64,000 nucleotides of DNA from Thysanoteuthis rhombus (taxonomy: Eukaryota; Mollusca; Cephalopoda; Oegopsida; Thysanoteuthidae). The notes beneath the pieces are model-generated. The model was given only the letters and a program-made list of their open reading frames with translations, was not told the DNA's origin and made no database searches. Location of the stretch: the NCBI GenBank assembly GCA_963457665.1, contig OY735231.1, positions 33,422,869-33,486,868 of the forward strand, in the 5' to 3' direction. This document shows, one piece after another, positions 23,203 to 33,540 of the stretch (position 1 is the stretch's first letter; each line of letters opens with the position of its first letter). Both the position numbers and the translations under genes were made by a program.

Positions 23203-23490
23203 TGACACAGAGAGAGAGGGGGGGAGAGGGGGGGAGAGACAAAGAGACAAAGAGAAAGAGAGAAAGAAAAAAGAGAAATAGAGAGAGAAAAAAGAGAAAG
23301 AGAGAGAGAAAAAAGAGAAAGAGAGAGAGAAAAAAAGAGAAAGAGAGAGAGAAAAAAAGAGAAAGAGAGAGAGAGAAAAAAAGAGAAAGAGAGAAAAAGA
23401 GAAAGAGAGAGAGAGAGAAAAAGAGAAAGAGAGAGAGAAAGAAAAAAAGAGAAAGAGAGAAAGAAAAAAGAGAAAGAAAAAAAGAAGGAG
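23203..23490. repeat. Polypurine (GA-rich) tract, ~290 bp
   Basis: Nearly pure purine on the plus strand, made of GAGAGAGAAAAAAGAGAAA-type units with G-runs at the left end. The long Ser/Phe/Leu-rich frame on the other strand is only a translation of this repeat. It lies between the arms of the inverted repeat at 22922 and 24473. Confidence 0.95.
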
Positions 23491-24472
23491 AGTTGGGTGG
23501 TTCAATGAGAGGGTAGGGAGAAAGGTAGAGAGGGAAGAAAATGTTTAGTAGTTTACCGGGGGAGTAGGAAGATTGCAGTACATGAAACTAATCCATGTTT
23601 GTGTAACATTTAGATGAAAGCATAAACAAGGATTGGAGGAGATAAGGGATATAATGAGAAGAAACAGACAAGGGTGAGAGAAAAGCAGAGGCCAGAGATA
23701 ATGGATAATCTTAGTGGTCAACACCCGTGGAATTTCCAAGATTCCAGCTAGTTACTTATGAATGTCCGATGCATAACTATACTGCAGTGACAGTTTTAAC
23801 AATTTAAAAAATAGAATCTTGCTTGTGAAACTGACAGCGATTTCGGTTATTCCTCACACACAACTACATACTGCATACTCTAAACGATTTGTTACAAAAG
23901 CATTCCATTTGTAATAAATGTAAAGATGTGAATAGTCAGCACATATAATTTACAAAAACATAAATTTAAAGAGATTTATTCTCTAAAATCGATTAATATC
24001 AAAACAAGTACAAACGTCAATCCCCTCCAAAATCCAAAGCGACATAAAAATATTTCTCGGCGTTTTTATCCAAAATCATCAAGTATCTAATCAGAAATCA
24101 AATTGGGAATTGAAAATTCCCCACAACAGAATTTTGGGAATTTAAAGATCTAATCATAAACAATTGATTAGCCTAATTACGAATTACAATGGACAACATA
24201 TATACAAGTGTATATTATTCGATTGATTGATAAAGATTGTAACATCTGCTATTTGGCAATTTTATTTTTGAGCAATATCATTAGACTAACCTTTCAACTA
24301 GATACCATCTGTTGTAGCAAATCTTTGTAAGCAGTGTTAATCATTCTAGTGTGTTGAAAAGATACACAACGTTTGGAATTTATTGCCGCGTAAGAAGTAA
24401 TAAACTGATTACCAATTAAAACTAATTCGTGCGCTGAGATGGATCCTGCCGAAACTAATTGTCTTGGTTAAG

Positions 24473-24620
24473 AGTTCTACGTCAATACAATAAAGGACAC
24501 TGGTGAAAATCCTAAAAATTATTCCCCAGATTATTTTGAAAAAGGTGATAAGACAATGTGGCTTAATAGATCTGGAATGATTTTATATTTGTAATCTGCA
24601 ATGGAGGCTCGAACTTTGCC
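24473..24620. repeat. Right arm of long inverted repeat
   Basis: AGTTCTACGTCAATACAATA, GGACACTGGTGAAAATCCTA and GGAATGATTTTATAT are the inverted counterpart of the arm at 22922-23110. The pair could be the ends of a long-TIR DNA transposon or two independent copies of a repeat in opposite orientation. Confidence 0.75.
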
Positions 24621-24805
24621 ATAATTTCTGATAAAAGAAATAATGATTGCTATACACAGGCTTACTCAGAGTACTTAAGCATTCTCTAGTAACCTGCCTC
24701 TCGATCGTTAAGTTCAATCTTTCCAAAAAGTAATATATTCTGGGAGTGGTAGAGAGGTGACTCCGCTAAGAAGAATTAACTAAAAAGAATTGACTGACAC
24801 GAGAT

Positions 24806-25084
24806 ATGGACAGCGGAATGGAAACCATCTACTTCCATGGATCAAATAAAGGATTCAGTTCGAAATTCCCAGAAAGTTACCAATTACGACAAAACCAGAT
24901 GGAACAACGGTCATATAATTGTGTCTGTAATAACCAAGATGTGGACACTACTCCGAAGAAATTAGTGTATAACAACGGAGCAGACAATTCTGCTCATATT
25001 TCAGGTTTGCCTAAAATTATGGGTTTACAAACTGAAGATGAGAATAAATTGTCTAGAAAAACACAGCATTTTCACAAAGGTTGA
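24806..25084 (+). CDS. Weak candidate small ORF, 92 codons
   Basis: ATG-to-stop frame of 92 codons. The product would be hydrophilic, without low-complexity stretches, signal peptide or membrane segment, and with a mixed composition (starts MDSGMETIYFHG; includes CVCNNQDVD). I do not recognise it. It ends within a few bases of the conserved mini-ORF repeat on the other strand (25210-25465 and its downstream part), so it may be part of a longer repeat or an exon. Chance is a real alternative at this length. Confidence 0.2.
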   Translation: MDSGMETIYFHGSNKGFSSKFPESYQLRQNQMEQRSYNCVCNNQDVDTTPKKLVYNNGADNSAHISGLPKIMGLQTEDENKLSRKTQHFHKG

Positions 25085-25085
25085 A

Positions 25086-25465
25086 TCAATTTGAACTTCC
25101 GCTTGGACCCGACTTCATTGGTTTCGGTATGATAGGAACGAAAATGTCTTTGGCATATTTCAAGAAGGAAACGTCAGTATCACTAAGGAAACCTGGATGA
25201 TTAGATAAAAAGAACCATATGTTCAATAACGTGTCCACCGTCTTAACGTCCATATCTGTGATTTCGGATTTCAAAGGGATTCTGAACGAAGTATCAGTAG
25301 CATAAATAGTTTTAGAAGTAGCAGGAGGAGGAAGAAGAGGAAAGTATGGATGGTTAATCTAAAAACCAATCTATTAGAAAAAAACAATAAGCAGATCTAA
25401 ATTAAAGTAAGTGTGCAATTTTTATCAATAAATTGTTCTGGGTTCTTAGTGTATGATCATTTTAT
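25086..25465 (-). repeat. Family X-related block with conserved mini-ORF, copy B
   Basis: Minus-strand counterpart of 10195-10485. Its frame reads YFPLLPPPATSKT, FRIPLKSEITDMDVKTVD, NIWFFLSNHPGFLSDTD, then a tail ending PKPMKSGPSGSS and a stop at 25086. It stays open for about 90 codons. A tract TTTTTTTCTAATAG precedes it, comparable with TTTTCTTTTAATGAACAG before copy A, and could be a splice acceptor or just a repeat feature. Protein similarity between the copies appears greater than expected for random noncoding drift, but this was judged by eye only. Confidence 0.55.
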
Positions 25466-25619
25466 TTGATATGTGGTCTTTGAATGAGTATATATAACAT
25501 TTAAATCTACAAAGTTTGAAATTGAAAAGTTTAGCCGATTTTAGCCATTTTTGAAGACAGTTTTAGCTATTAATAACAAACGACTCTTGTCAACACTGTA
25601 AGACAACAAATGCTTGATA

Positions 25620-25794
25620 CATTATCAATTGATCCGAATAGATTTTTTTATGACATCAAACCTCTTATGACATAGCAGCTGGTAAATGGAACATAAAACC
25701 CTCTCTTTCCTCTTTCTATTGTTTTATGTAACTGGACCGATTGACAAATAGACCGACCTAACGAAAAAATGTCTGTGAGATGTGTGGACACATC
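25620..25794 (-). repeat. Dispersed repeat family X, copy 4 (inverted)
   Basis: Ends in the palindrome GATGTGTGGACACATC (25779-25794). On the minus strand this is followed by a GGTCGGTCTATTTGTCAATC phrase and a CATAAGAGGTTTGATGTCAT segment, as in the other copies. Between it and 25465 lies a stretch with TTTAGCCGATTTTAGCC and a TGTCAACACTG end that resembles hAT-type MITE ends, suggesting a nested insertion. Confidence 0.7.
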
Positions 25795-25926
25795 TATCAA
25801 CCTCACAATGTCAGGAGTAGAGACTTTGCCAGTTGAAATGTCGCAATGCTGAAAGCATCTAAATAAATACATTAGCTCAAGGTATGAAAGAAACACAAGG
25901 AGCAAATGCAGTAATTCAATGTGAAA

Positions 25927-26109
25927 ATGATTATACGTTTCTGCTTTTATGTAACTTTTACAACCTTTTACATCGTGGTGCGATGCGAAGACAACGCCAT
26001 TAGCTCTCCATCTGCAGAATCACAAAAACACTTTATTCGCCCAGAAAATATCAAAATATTTTTGTATAAACTTTCATTCCCACAAAAAATATTTCATCTA
26101 CTAAGATAA
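25927..26109 (+). CDS. Weak candidate secreted small ORF, 60 codons
   Basis: ATG-initiated frame of 60 codons. The first ~20 residues are hydrophobic (MIIRFCFYVTFTTFYIVV, then RC), like a signal peptide, followed by a polar segment (EDNAISSPSAESQK). No cysteine pattern or cleavage motif ties it to a known peptide family. It could be a first exon or a chance frame. Confidence 0.18.
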   Translation: MIIRFCFYVTFTTFYIVVRCEDNAISSPSAESQKHFIRPENIKIFLYKLSFPQKIFHLLR

Positions 26110-26399
26110 TTAACAGTGTGACTTTCTGTCTCTCTGCGTACTTTTTGGACTCATTTTGCAAATAAGAATATCTCCTACCCACCATTGAATCAATGAACTT
26201 CAAGATCAGTCGTTTCTCTTCTAAAACAAAAAAGAAATCTCTCAGAAATTCAAATATATCAGTGAATTTTTAATGGTATTAAACTAGTTGTTAGATGATT
26301 GTTGTATTTATGGTTACATCCAATAACATATGGTCAAGCGATATAATAGTTTTCGAATTCTAGATGAAGAGGTGGGTTTGAACTTCAGACAGGTCGACT

Positions 26400-27385
26400 T
26401 GCATGGTGCAAAGCAACACTTCCCCTGAGGAGAAAGTTCGTAGCAACAAGAGGGAGTGAGGCGTGGTGCAAAGACGGTCTTGCAGGCCAAGCAGGGCAAA
26501 TGGACAAACTGGGAAAACCTTGAACATCGAAAACTCACCTGAAGAGATCTTCGGTGAATGGGAAGCGAAAGAATAAGCTCTGTCATTAGTGCCACCAATG
26601 ACATACCTCCTTCTCCGAATACTCTAAATAGAAGATCCATTTTGTCCTCTCTGCAAAACTTCTGCGATACTAGGGCACATCCCCATTTGCTGCAAAAGTC
26701 TGCCCAAGGCCGCTATAGCTGGAGGCATAACCATGTCCTCTGGCCACTAGCTAATATCGTTGAAGGAAGGAGAACTAGCACCAATTATTCCACCACCATC
26801 CGATCCAAAAATACCTCTATCTTTATACTGGCAGGTCGATTCCTAAGCAATCCATTAGCCTGAAGGGAATCAGACCTACAGCCCGAGACTGAAAACGTGG
26901 GTTGGCCTGGACCAAAAGATCTCCTGTCCATTAGAGATCATCAAAACTAATCTCAGGTCAGACCTGGTCTTGTGGTCAATCTTACAAAAGCAACTATAGA
27001 TTGTGGAGCTAATCGTACCCTCGGAGGCAACAGTGGCCGAAGCATTTGAACGGAAGAGACCGAAGCGCTCTGACAAAGGGGGCAGTGGACAGTACACCAG
27101 GAGTGGAAAACACAGGTGCTCCCAACAGAGTCAAAAAATGGCAAGCTCCAGGAACTTATACAAGTCAAAACTTAATAATTAGAAGTAAAGGGAAGAATGA
27201 AAAAACTAATTATCATAAACTTCTGTACAACAATCTATCCAATTCAACAGATCGCTTTAACTGGCTCGAGTATCGGTCAACTGTGGAGTGTCCATGGCCT
27301 GAACCTCAAACTATCCAGGTCAGCCACCCTGTTAGTATCCTCCTCCGAAGGAACGACAGGCCTTTACAGCCGGTTCTGATATCTG
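26400..27385 (+). pseudogene. R2-superclade non-LTR retrotransposon, C-terminal relic
   Basis: The C-terminal part of a site-specific-type non-LTR element can be followed across frames. Frame 2: AKQGKWTNWENLEHRKLT, then RISSVISATNDIPPSPNTL. Frame 0: CPLCKTSAILGHIPICC (26643-26693), the C-X2-C-X7-H-X4-C zinc finger of R2-type proteins. Frame 2 again: QGRYSWRHNHVLWPLANI. Frame 0 again: NLRSDLVLWS (26952-26981), an in-frame TAG, then IVELIVPSEATVAEAFERK, giving the R-X-D...E spacing of the restriction-like endonuclease (14 residues between D and E). A last match, GSSIGQLWSVHGLNLKLS, lies at 27258-27311. The usual RPD motif reads RSD. Frameshifts and stops make it dead; the RT domain is absent. 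Confidence 0.82.
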
Positions 27386-27639
27386 CCTCAGAGAAGGAAA
27401 CTCCAACAAAACCTACGACCTCGAAACCTAGCTCCCATTGTCCCGCCTTGGTGAGCTATTGGATGCAAAATATGGTTTAAAGGGTGAGGTAGATCGCACA
27501 CACGTCGCATCTAACCTAAAACTTTATCACTCAGGACCTGAAAGACATGAAACCTCTACCCAATCTTCGTCTGGGAAGCCAAGCCATGATAAAAATTATA
27601 CTATCTATCATTATTAGTGTGATATGATTTATGCGCCTG

Positions 27640-27800
27640 GATATACAGGGGCTCCTAAGTATAACCTGCAAACTGAGCATTACAAAGTGTCAGCCGTCTG
27701 TCATTTCACACAAACAACTGTTGTGCTTAAGCCCTTAAGAAAAGCATGAATCCATCTCTCTTCTCCCCAGCTATGAGCAAAATAACAGGGCAGATCGAGT
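27640..27800 (+). repeat. Repeat shared with 61720-61805 (inverted)
   Basis: GCATGAATCCATC, CCAGCTATGAGCAAA and a CAGGG end match the reverse complement of 61740-61795. It lies just downstream of the R2-type relic and may be 3' sequence of the same element or of another repeat. Confidence 0.55.
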
Positions 27801-28589
27801 TCTCTAGCCTTGGGAAGGCAACCAGTCAAGGGGATATCTTTGACGACCGATTTGACGTTCTTCCGGCAGCTCCTGTAGCCTACCTGATTCCAGATGTGTC
27901 GCGCTCTGCTTTCCCTGAACTACAACAGAGAGGCCGAAGGGGGGGGGGTCTGATAACATGACCTCCATACCCTTCGCCTAGGCATACATCCTAGATGGGA
28001 TGCTCCATTGTCTGTAAAGCCAGAACGGAGGCCATTCACTGTTTTAAATATTATGTGCCATCATTTCCGGCATTAAATTTTTTTTAATTAGCGACATTTT
28101 GAATTCTGTTTGGCATTTTGAAGAAATTATTGGAATCACAAATATAAAAATGATTCAAATTATGTTTTATCAAATAAGATAAATCACTCCTGTCAGCATT
28201 AACTTTTATTTTGTAAATAAATAACATTCGCGTTATCATGTTCGGACATTTTATTTTTCAAAATGTCGAGTGTCCATCATTTAATATGAACAGCAATTTG
28301 ATCTTTCACTTGTAATTTAGTTGAGAAGTAAAGCACAAAATTACAGAGAGAGAAACTATTCTAAGAGCTAGTTTGATAAGTAAGGAAACACCAAGCCCAC
28401 ACAAAGAATGATCTAATCTCAATTCAAAACCAAAAGTATCTCTCTCTTGTTGTTGATAGTATGATTTTTCTAAAATTGCCAACCTAAAATAAATATTATT
28501 TAACCATGTATTTTATCATCATATTTGGATATGCTCTTCAGTAGCATAAAAAATCCTGATGACAATACCCTTTTTTTTTAAAGTAATCA

Positions 28590-29217
28590 CTGAGTCCGCT
28601 TGTATGACTATCCAGACACAACGATCAAAATCGAAGTCGCAGAACTGGAGAAAGTACATCATTACATCTACCTAGTCTCCATGAAATTCTCAAAAGAAAA
28701 AATCAAGCAAAGAATCACTCAAAGGTGGCTAGTCTTTGGTAGAGTAAGCTCAACCTTAAAGAACAAGAAAATCCCATTAGTCCTAAAAAGAAGTGTAAAC
28801 AACCAATACATTCTCCCAATAGTCACCTATGGAGCTGAAACATGGAGCCTAACCAAGGGACTGACCAGCAAACTGAGAACCATGCAACGTGCACTTAAAA
28901 GAATCATGCTGAACATCACATGGAGAGATCACAAGATAGCAAAGTATGTTAGATAAAAGACAAAAGTCCGAGATATAGAAACCATTAGGAAACTCAAATG
29001 GCAACGGGCTGGTCATGTCACAAGAATAGCAAATAACCGACGGACATCATGACTCATTATATGGATCCCCAGAGATCAAACGCGGAACCGTAGCCGGCAG
29101 GATACAAGATAGAGAGACGAACTAGACAAATTCAGAAAGTATTGACTCTGCAACGCTCATGATAGAGAGGTCAAAAGAGTCCTAGGGAAAATTGATGATG
29201 ATGATGATGATGATGAT
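28590..29217 (+). pseudogene. RTE-like non-LTR retrotransposon, C-terminal relic 3
   Basis: Starts in the post-catalytic region (TIKIEVAELEKVHHYIYL), continues with KIKQRITQRW, VLKRSVNNQYILPIVTYGAE, ETWSLTK, KLRTMQRALKRIMLNITWRD, and after a stop RKLKWQRAGHV and NNRRTS. It ends in (GAT)n at 29193-29217, the element's 3' tail. It is the copy with the longest open part (118 codons from 28600) but carries several stops downstream. Confidence 0.9.
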
Positions 29218-29999
29218 ATAGTAATACGAGGGGGGGTCGACTGAATGAAGCCTGTCCCGTTCATGTATAGAAAAATATTATAAGGTTTATGAAGATATTT
29301 ATACTGAATAGGCAGAGAAAATTTGTGCGACTACTGGCTGCAAAGAGAGAGAATGTGCATTTGAATTAAGACTTTTTCTTCTCTTAGCTGGATTTGCAGT
29401 CACAAGTCTCACGAGTGAAATGAAAAAAATTGAACTGGAAACCTCTTTCAATTGACTGCTTCGATATTAAGTCGAAGCTGCAAGTTCAAATAAAATAATA
29501 AAGAATGAGGACAAATTCAGACTCAATTACGCTTACGCTGGATTATAATCAAATAGGGCTGGTAATGATTCTTTCAGATTGATCGAGCTCTCGCCTGTTA
29601 AGTTACAAAAATGTTTTATAACGAAACGGGTTTTGCAATGCTTAGTGATTTATAAAATAAAAAAGACATAAAATGCCTTATGTTGTCGACAAATATCGAT
29701 TCGGTCACTTTATTTCAAAGAAAGGCTAAATATTGCAAATGTTCATAAACTTTTAAAATCTTAACACCGCATGGAATGACGAGTTGGTGATTGGAGAAAT
29801 GCAGCTGAAAATTTCCGCTTGGCTAGGCAGTTCCATTTGATTAGCTTTTCAAAATAAGTTGAGTGTAAAAAGCTACAGTCACTTTGACCCACAATTAGGC
29901 AGTACTTCGGAACAAAATCTAGATGAACAAATTCAGATTTGAAAGTGAGGATATTGAAAGAACTCACCATTACAGTCATAATTGAACTGTTGAGTCAAA

Positions 30000-30365
30000 A
30001 TTTGAAGATATGTAAAAAAAAAATCCATTAAAGAATATATATGGTCTGAATAAGTTCTATTTATAATATCACTTGCATTTCTATTCTTGAACATCTAAAA
30101 TAGTGAAAATCATCTAGAAACATCTAGATTCTGGAGAATAATTATTATTAATAAACCCGTTAGAATAAAGCCCCTCCCCCCCCCCCAGTCAAAAAAGCTT
30201 TTCCAAAAAAAACTAAAAAGAGCATTTTTAAAGAGGCCAATTTTTAAATCTGTAGACAAAACGGTATGGTCAGGGGCGCAGGAACCTACAAATAATCACA
30301 TGCACTTATAAGAAAAGGATAGAACCCTTTGCCATCTTTGATGGCTAAAGTTGTTCAAAGGATAC
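30000..30365. repeat. Dispersed repeat family Z, copy 3 (long form)
   Basis: In addition to the core (ACAAAACGGTATGGTCAGGG, GGATAGAACCC, GATGGCTAAAGTTGTTCAA), this copy shares an upstream part with 38045-38395 (GAAGATATGTAAA / GAAGTCATGTAAA, TGGTCTGAATAAGTTCTA / TGGTCAGAATGAGTTCTA, TATTAATAAACCCGTTAGAA / TATTAATAAATCCGTCGAAA), so the full unit is at least 350 bp. Confidence 0.8.
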
Positions 30366-31258
30366 ACAAAAAAGATATGAAAAATATGTTTATCGTTTGA
30401 ATATTGAAGCCTTTGCGAAAATAAAGAATAAAAAATAGACTGACTAAAAATCAACTGTAATGAGTATTTCAAGTTTACTCATTCAAAACATCACTATTAA
30501 TTGATCTAATCATATCATCCGGGATCAGACTTATTAAGTAGCTACGCTCCCTCATTCTCGCTTTCCCATATCCATCCTATTATGGTTAGTCATTCCTGGT
30601 CAGACTCTTCACTTATTTGTTTTCTGAGTTTTCACTTCGTAACAATCAATGAGTCATGCATTAAGTCATTCAATAGCCTAAAGGCACGACACGTTTATTT
30701 TCTTCTGTTTTTGTTTTCCATCAACGAACTCTTTCAACTTTCTCGACATTATTTCCTGCCAGTGCCACCGAACAAACCTTTGATCTTTTTGCAATTGCAA
30801 TCTGAATAGATGCGAATGGAAGAAATAAAATGTTCAGACGGAATAACAGGTGCAAATTAGATTGCAGAAAACAACAAACGGCAGCCAAAATGTTGTGGGC
30901 CAATTAACAGGGTGGTCAGTTTTTTTTTTTTCCTGCAAATATTTATTTCTATTCCTCTGATGGATACATGAAACCTTCAACCGCGCCCCGAATTCTTCGG
31001 CGTTTTATTTTTGGTGTTAATGATTTAAGTTCTGAGTCATTCAAGCCAGGCACTGCATAGAATGTAGACAATGATAAGATTAGCAACTCATAAATTCATT
31101 TTAAATGCAGAGTAAATGCCAAGCTTCCAAATTAAGCAGCAACTTATACATACTCTTCAAAGATGGTCATAATCATATTGAATCCAGCCTTTGAAAAAAC
31201 ATGTAAAAGTTTTCTATAAATTCGGAAGATGGAAGAGAGGAAGCGTGCTAAAGATGAG

Positions 31259-31261
<3 letters not shown>

Positions 31262-31302
<41 letters not shown>
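31262..31302. repeat. (GA)n microsatellite
   Basis: About 20 GA units. Confidence 0.97.
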
Positions 31303-31307
<5 letters not shown>

Positions 31308-31539
31308 CATCCAATCACCAGCATTTGCTATGTATCTGTGTCAGTATCTCTTTTTCCTCTACACCACAAGCCCTGACACAAATTATGAATTCATAGACCC
31401 AAAGGAATTGGCGATAAAAATATTATCTAATTTACATTGAAGAATTGATTCTTCATTACTTCTGCCAACGAAATTAGAGAAGTACATGTATTCGATCACG
31501 GCTTTCCGCCCGTCTGTCTGTCTGTCTGTCTCTCTCTCT

Positions 31540-31810
31540 CCGTCTGTTTTCCAACACGATATTCCTAAAAGTACTCATTGAATTTCAATTAGAATTTATG
31601 GAAGAGAGGTCAATAAGCTATGGAAGAAGAGATCAATTTCAAGATTTATCTCTTTGATTGAGATACATTTTTACGTTTTTCCCATACATTTATATGTACG
31701 CTTATGGCTATCCATATGATATCTCCAAAAGTTCTTGACGAATTTCGATTAGATTTTGTGGAGGGATTGGCAATAGACTAGGGATTCGGGGACGGATCAA
31801 TGCGCAATTA
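31540..31810. repeat. Two-unit tandem repeat, ~160 bp
   Basis: GATATTCCTAAAAGT...GAATTTCAATTAGAATTTAT (31558) recurs as GATATCTCCAAAAGTTCTTG...GAATTTCGATTAGATTTTGT (31718). The phrase is of the same general type as the array at 47980-48480. It is preceded by a CTGT-rich stretch (31508-31550). Confidence 0.6.
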
Positions 31811-31925
31811 CTCGGAGTTATCTGGGTGCTATCTAGTCTAATTGTTTTTTTTTTAAGAGGTCAATCGAAGGAAACAAATCTACATATATCTCATATTGGG
31901 AATGAATTGACCAGTCCGCCAAGTG

Positions 31926-31961
<36 letters not shown>
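31926..31961. repeat. (GT)n microsatellite
   Basis: GT units followed by a GCGTGCGTGC tail around 31979-31993. Confidence 0.95.
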
Positions 31962-31964
<3 letters not shown>

Positions 31965-32472
31965 ACGCTCGTGCACGGGCGTGCGTGCGTGCATGGATGT
32001 ACATCTGGTCTGCAAAGTAACTTTCCAGTACTTGCATGTGTGCATATTCCATGGTTTGTTGATTACAATAGTCTATTGTTGTAGATATTGTGTAGTTATA
32101 TTTGTTCACTGTCATAACGAAGACATTGAAGCGTGTTGAACATATTTTCTCGAAAAAAAAATATGCTAAAAATCCTTCACTACTGACCTGACAACCCAAG
32201 TTGCTCAGACATTGACGGAAGCCTTTCAGATTCACGTCGACTCGCTCGTCTGTAAACATTCTCGAACTATTTGAAATACGAACAGAGGTATACACGAAAT
32301 TTTCAATATTTGAAGACAAAGCATGTAATTACACTAGCAATTGTGACAGACACATTCAATAAGTTGTTTCCATCACAAAGTCTATCCTTCTTGACATCTG
32401 ACAATAAGTGACACTCCCAGCTATGTTCCTGGGGTTGGTGTCTCCCGGAGCGGTAACTCAAAGTGTCACCCT

Positions 32473-32603
32473 CAGTGATGCCAACTGAAAAGACACCTAT
32501 CGCTTGAATAGTGCTAAAAGTAGCGCTAAGCAAAAAAAAATTAGAGCTATCTAAACAAGAAACACGCTTAGTTGTCGAGAAAAGCACTAAATTGGCAACA
32601 TTG
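32473..32603. mobile_element. hAT-type MITE, 131 bp, with 8-bp target duplication
   Basis: The left end CAGTGATGCCAACT and the right end (reverse complement) CAATGTTGCCAATTT are imperfect terminal inverted repeats of the hAT type. The flanks GTCACCCT (32465-32472) and GTCACCCA (32604-32611) match at 7 of 8 bases, the length hAT elements duplicate. The interior contains GTGCTAAAAGTAGCGCTAAG, related to the MITE at 16926-17113, and no gene. Confidence 0.75.
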
Positions 32604-32676
32604 GTCACCCACCCTCTTCCAAAACTTGCCTTCACCCCAGGACATCTAGAATTTGAGCGATTTTTGGTGGCGTATT

Positions 32677-32870
32677 CGATCTCTGGGATCCATGCTATGA
32701 TGTCCGTCGGTTGTTTGTCATTCTTGTGACATGACCAGCCAGTTGCCATTTGAGTTTCTTAATGGTTTCTATGATATCTCAGACTTCTGTCTTTTCTCTA
32801 ACATACTGTGCTATCTTGTGATCTCTCTATTTGATTTTGAGCATGATTCTTTTACGCAAGAAATGCAAGA
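32677..32870 (-). pseudogene. RTE-like relic 4, short C-terminal fragment
   Basis: On the minus strand: RIMLKIK, RDHKIAQYVREKTEV, DIIETIKKLKWQLAGHVTRM, NNRRTS. This is the same tail as relics 1 and 3 but with both ends missing; neither upstream RT sequence nor the GAT tail is present. Confidence 0.85.
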
Positions 32871-33000
32871 AATGCAATCGTTAGCTTCCAGAGAAAGATG
32901 AACAATTAGTTTTGAATTCAATGTTAGTTTTGAAAAATTATGGAATAATAAGTGTCTTCGTATATCAGAGGGTTCCATGTTTCTTTTAAATATGTACATA

Positions 33001-33080
33001 CAGTGAATCCTCGATTTAACGAACCTCGATATAACGAATTTTGGCTTCAACGAATTCATGGACCATAACGAACATTATTC
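33001..33080 (+). mobile_element. Pogo/Tigger-like terminal inverted repeat fragment
   Basis: TA at 32999-33000 is followed by CAGTGAATCCTCGATTTAAC and then GAACCTCGATATAACGAATT, a typical pogo/Tigger end. Further CGAACGAAGTTCG-type motifs continue to about 33110. No opposite end was found. Confidence 0.5.
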
Positions 33081-33149
33081 TTATCAACCGAACGAAGTTC
33101 GATAAATACGTTGAATACGTGAAACATCGAACTTGGCATTTCGTCAATT

Positions 33150-33540
33150 TCGTTATTCAGCCATTTGGGGCCTTTATATCACGACCAAAGAAGAGTATCT
33201 GCTTTCAGTAGTACATTTTGAGGTCGCTTTGCGCTGGTGCAATAGAGTGGCTAATGATGGCCTATTGTGGCTCGGTATTGCTAAGCACCAGAGGCATAGG
33301 ATTCATCATGTGGCCTCAAAAGAACTTCGCTTAGTCTCGGGGGATCAGTAAGCCCCGGGACAACACCTTCCCATTGCACCAAGAGGCAAGAGTCGGGCTT
33401 GCCCTGACGCCTTCGCAACACTGGTTGCAGGGACTGGAGAATTTTTTGTAGCTTTCCCGTGTATGGAATCCCACATTAAACCAACCTTGTGTCCCACCTT
33501 GCTCTTGTGGTGAAGCGAGTAAATACAGATCAAAGTATAG
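33150..33540. other. Less AT-rich unclassified block
   Basis: G+C is visibly higher than in its surroundings, with frames open on both strands for about 60-70 codons (plus: LWLGIAKHQRHRIHHVASKE; further frame RACPDAFATLVAGTGEFF). It could be a decayed coding region or repeat. I recognise no family. Confidence 0.3.

Noticed and set aside
23194..23505. 103-codon minus-strand Ser/Phe/Leu-rich frame
   Set aside because: It is the translation of the GA-rich polypurine tract.
27046..27480. 144-codon plus-strand frame in the R2-type relic
   Set aside because: It is out of frame with the recognised element motifs at its start and only survives by chance in a GC-richer stretch.
31891..32319. 142-codon minus-strand frame across the (GT)n run
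   Set aside because: It contains the microsatellite as His/Thr repeats and has no conserved motif; there is no evidence of an exon.
32303..32749. 148-codon minus-strand frame
   Set aside because: It is a patchwork of the RTE-like fragment (32677-32870) and the hAT MITE (32473-32603), so it is not an independent gene.
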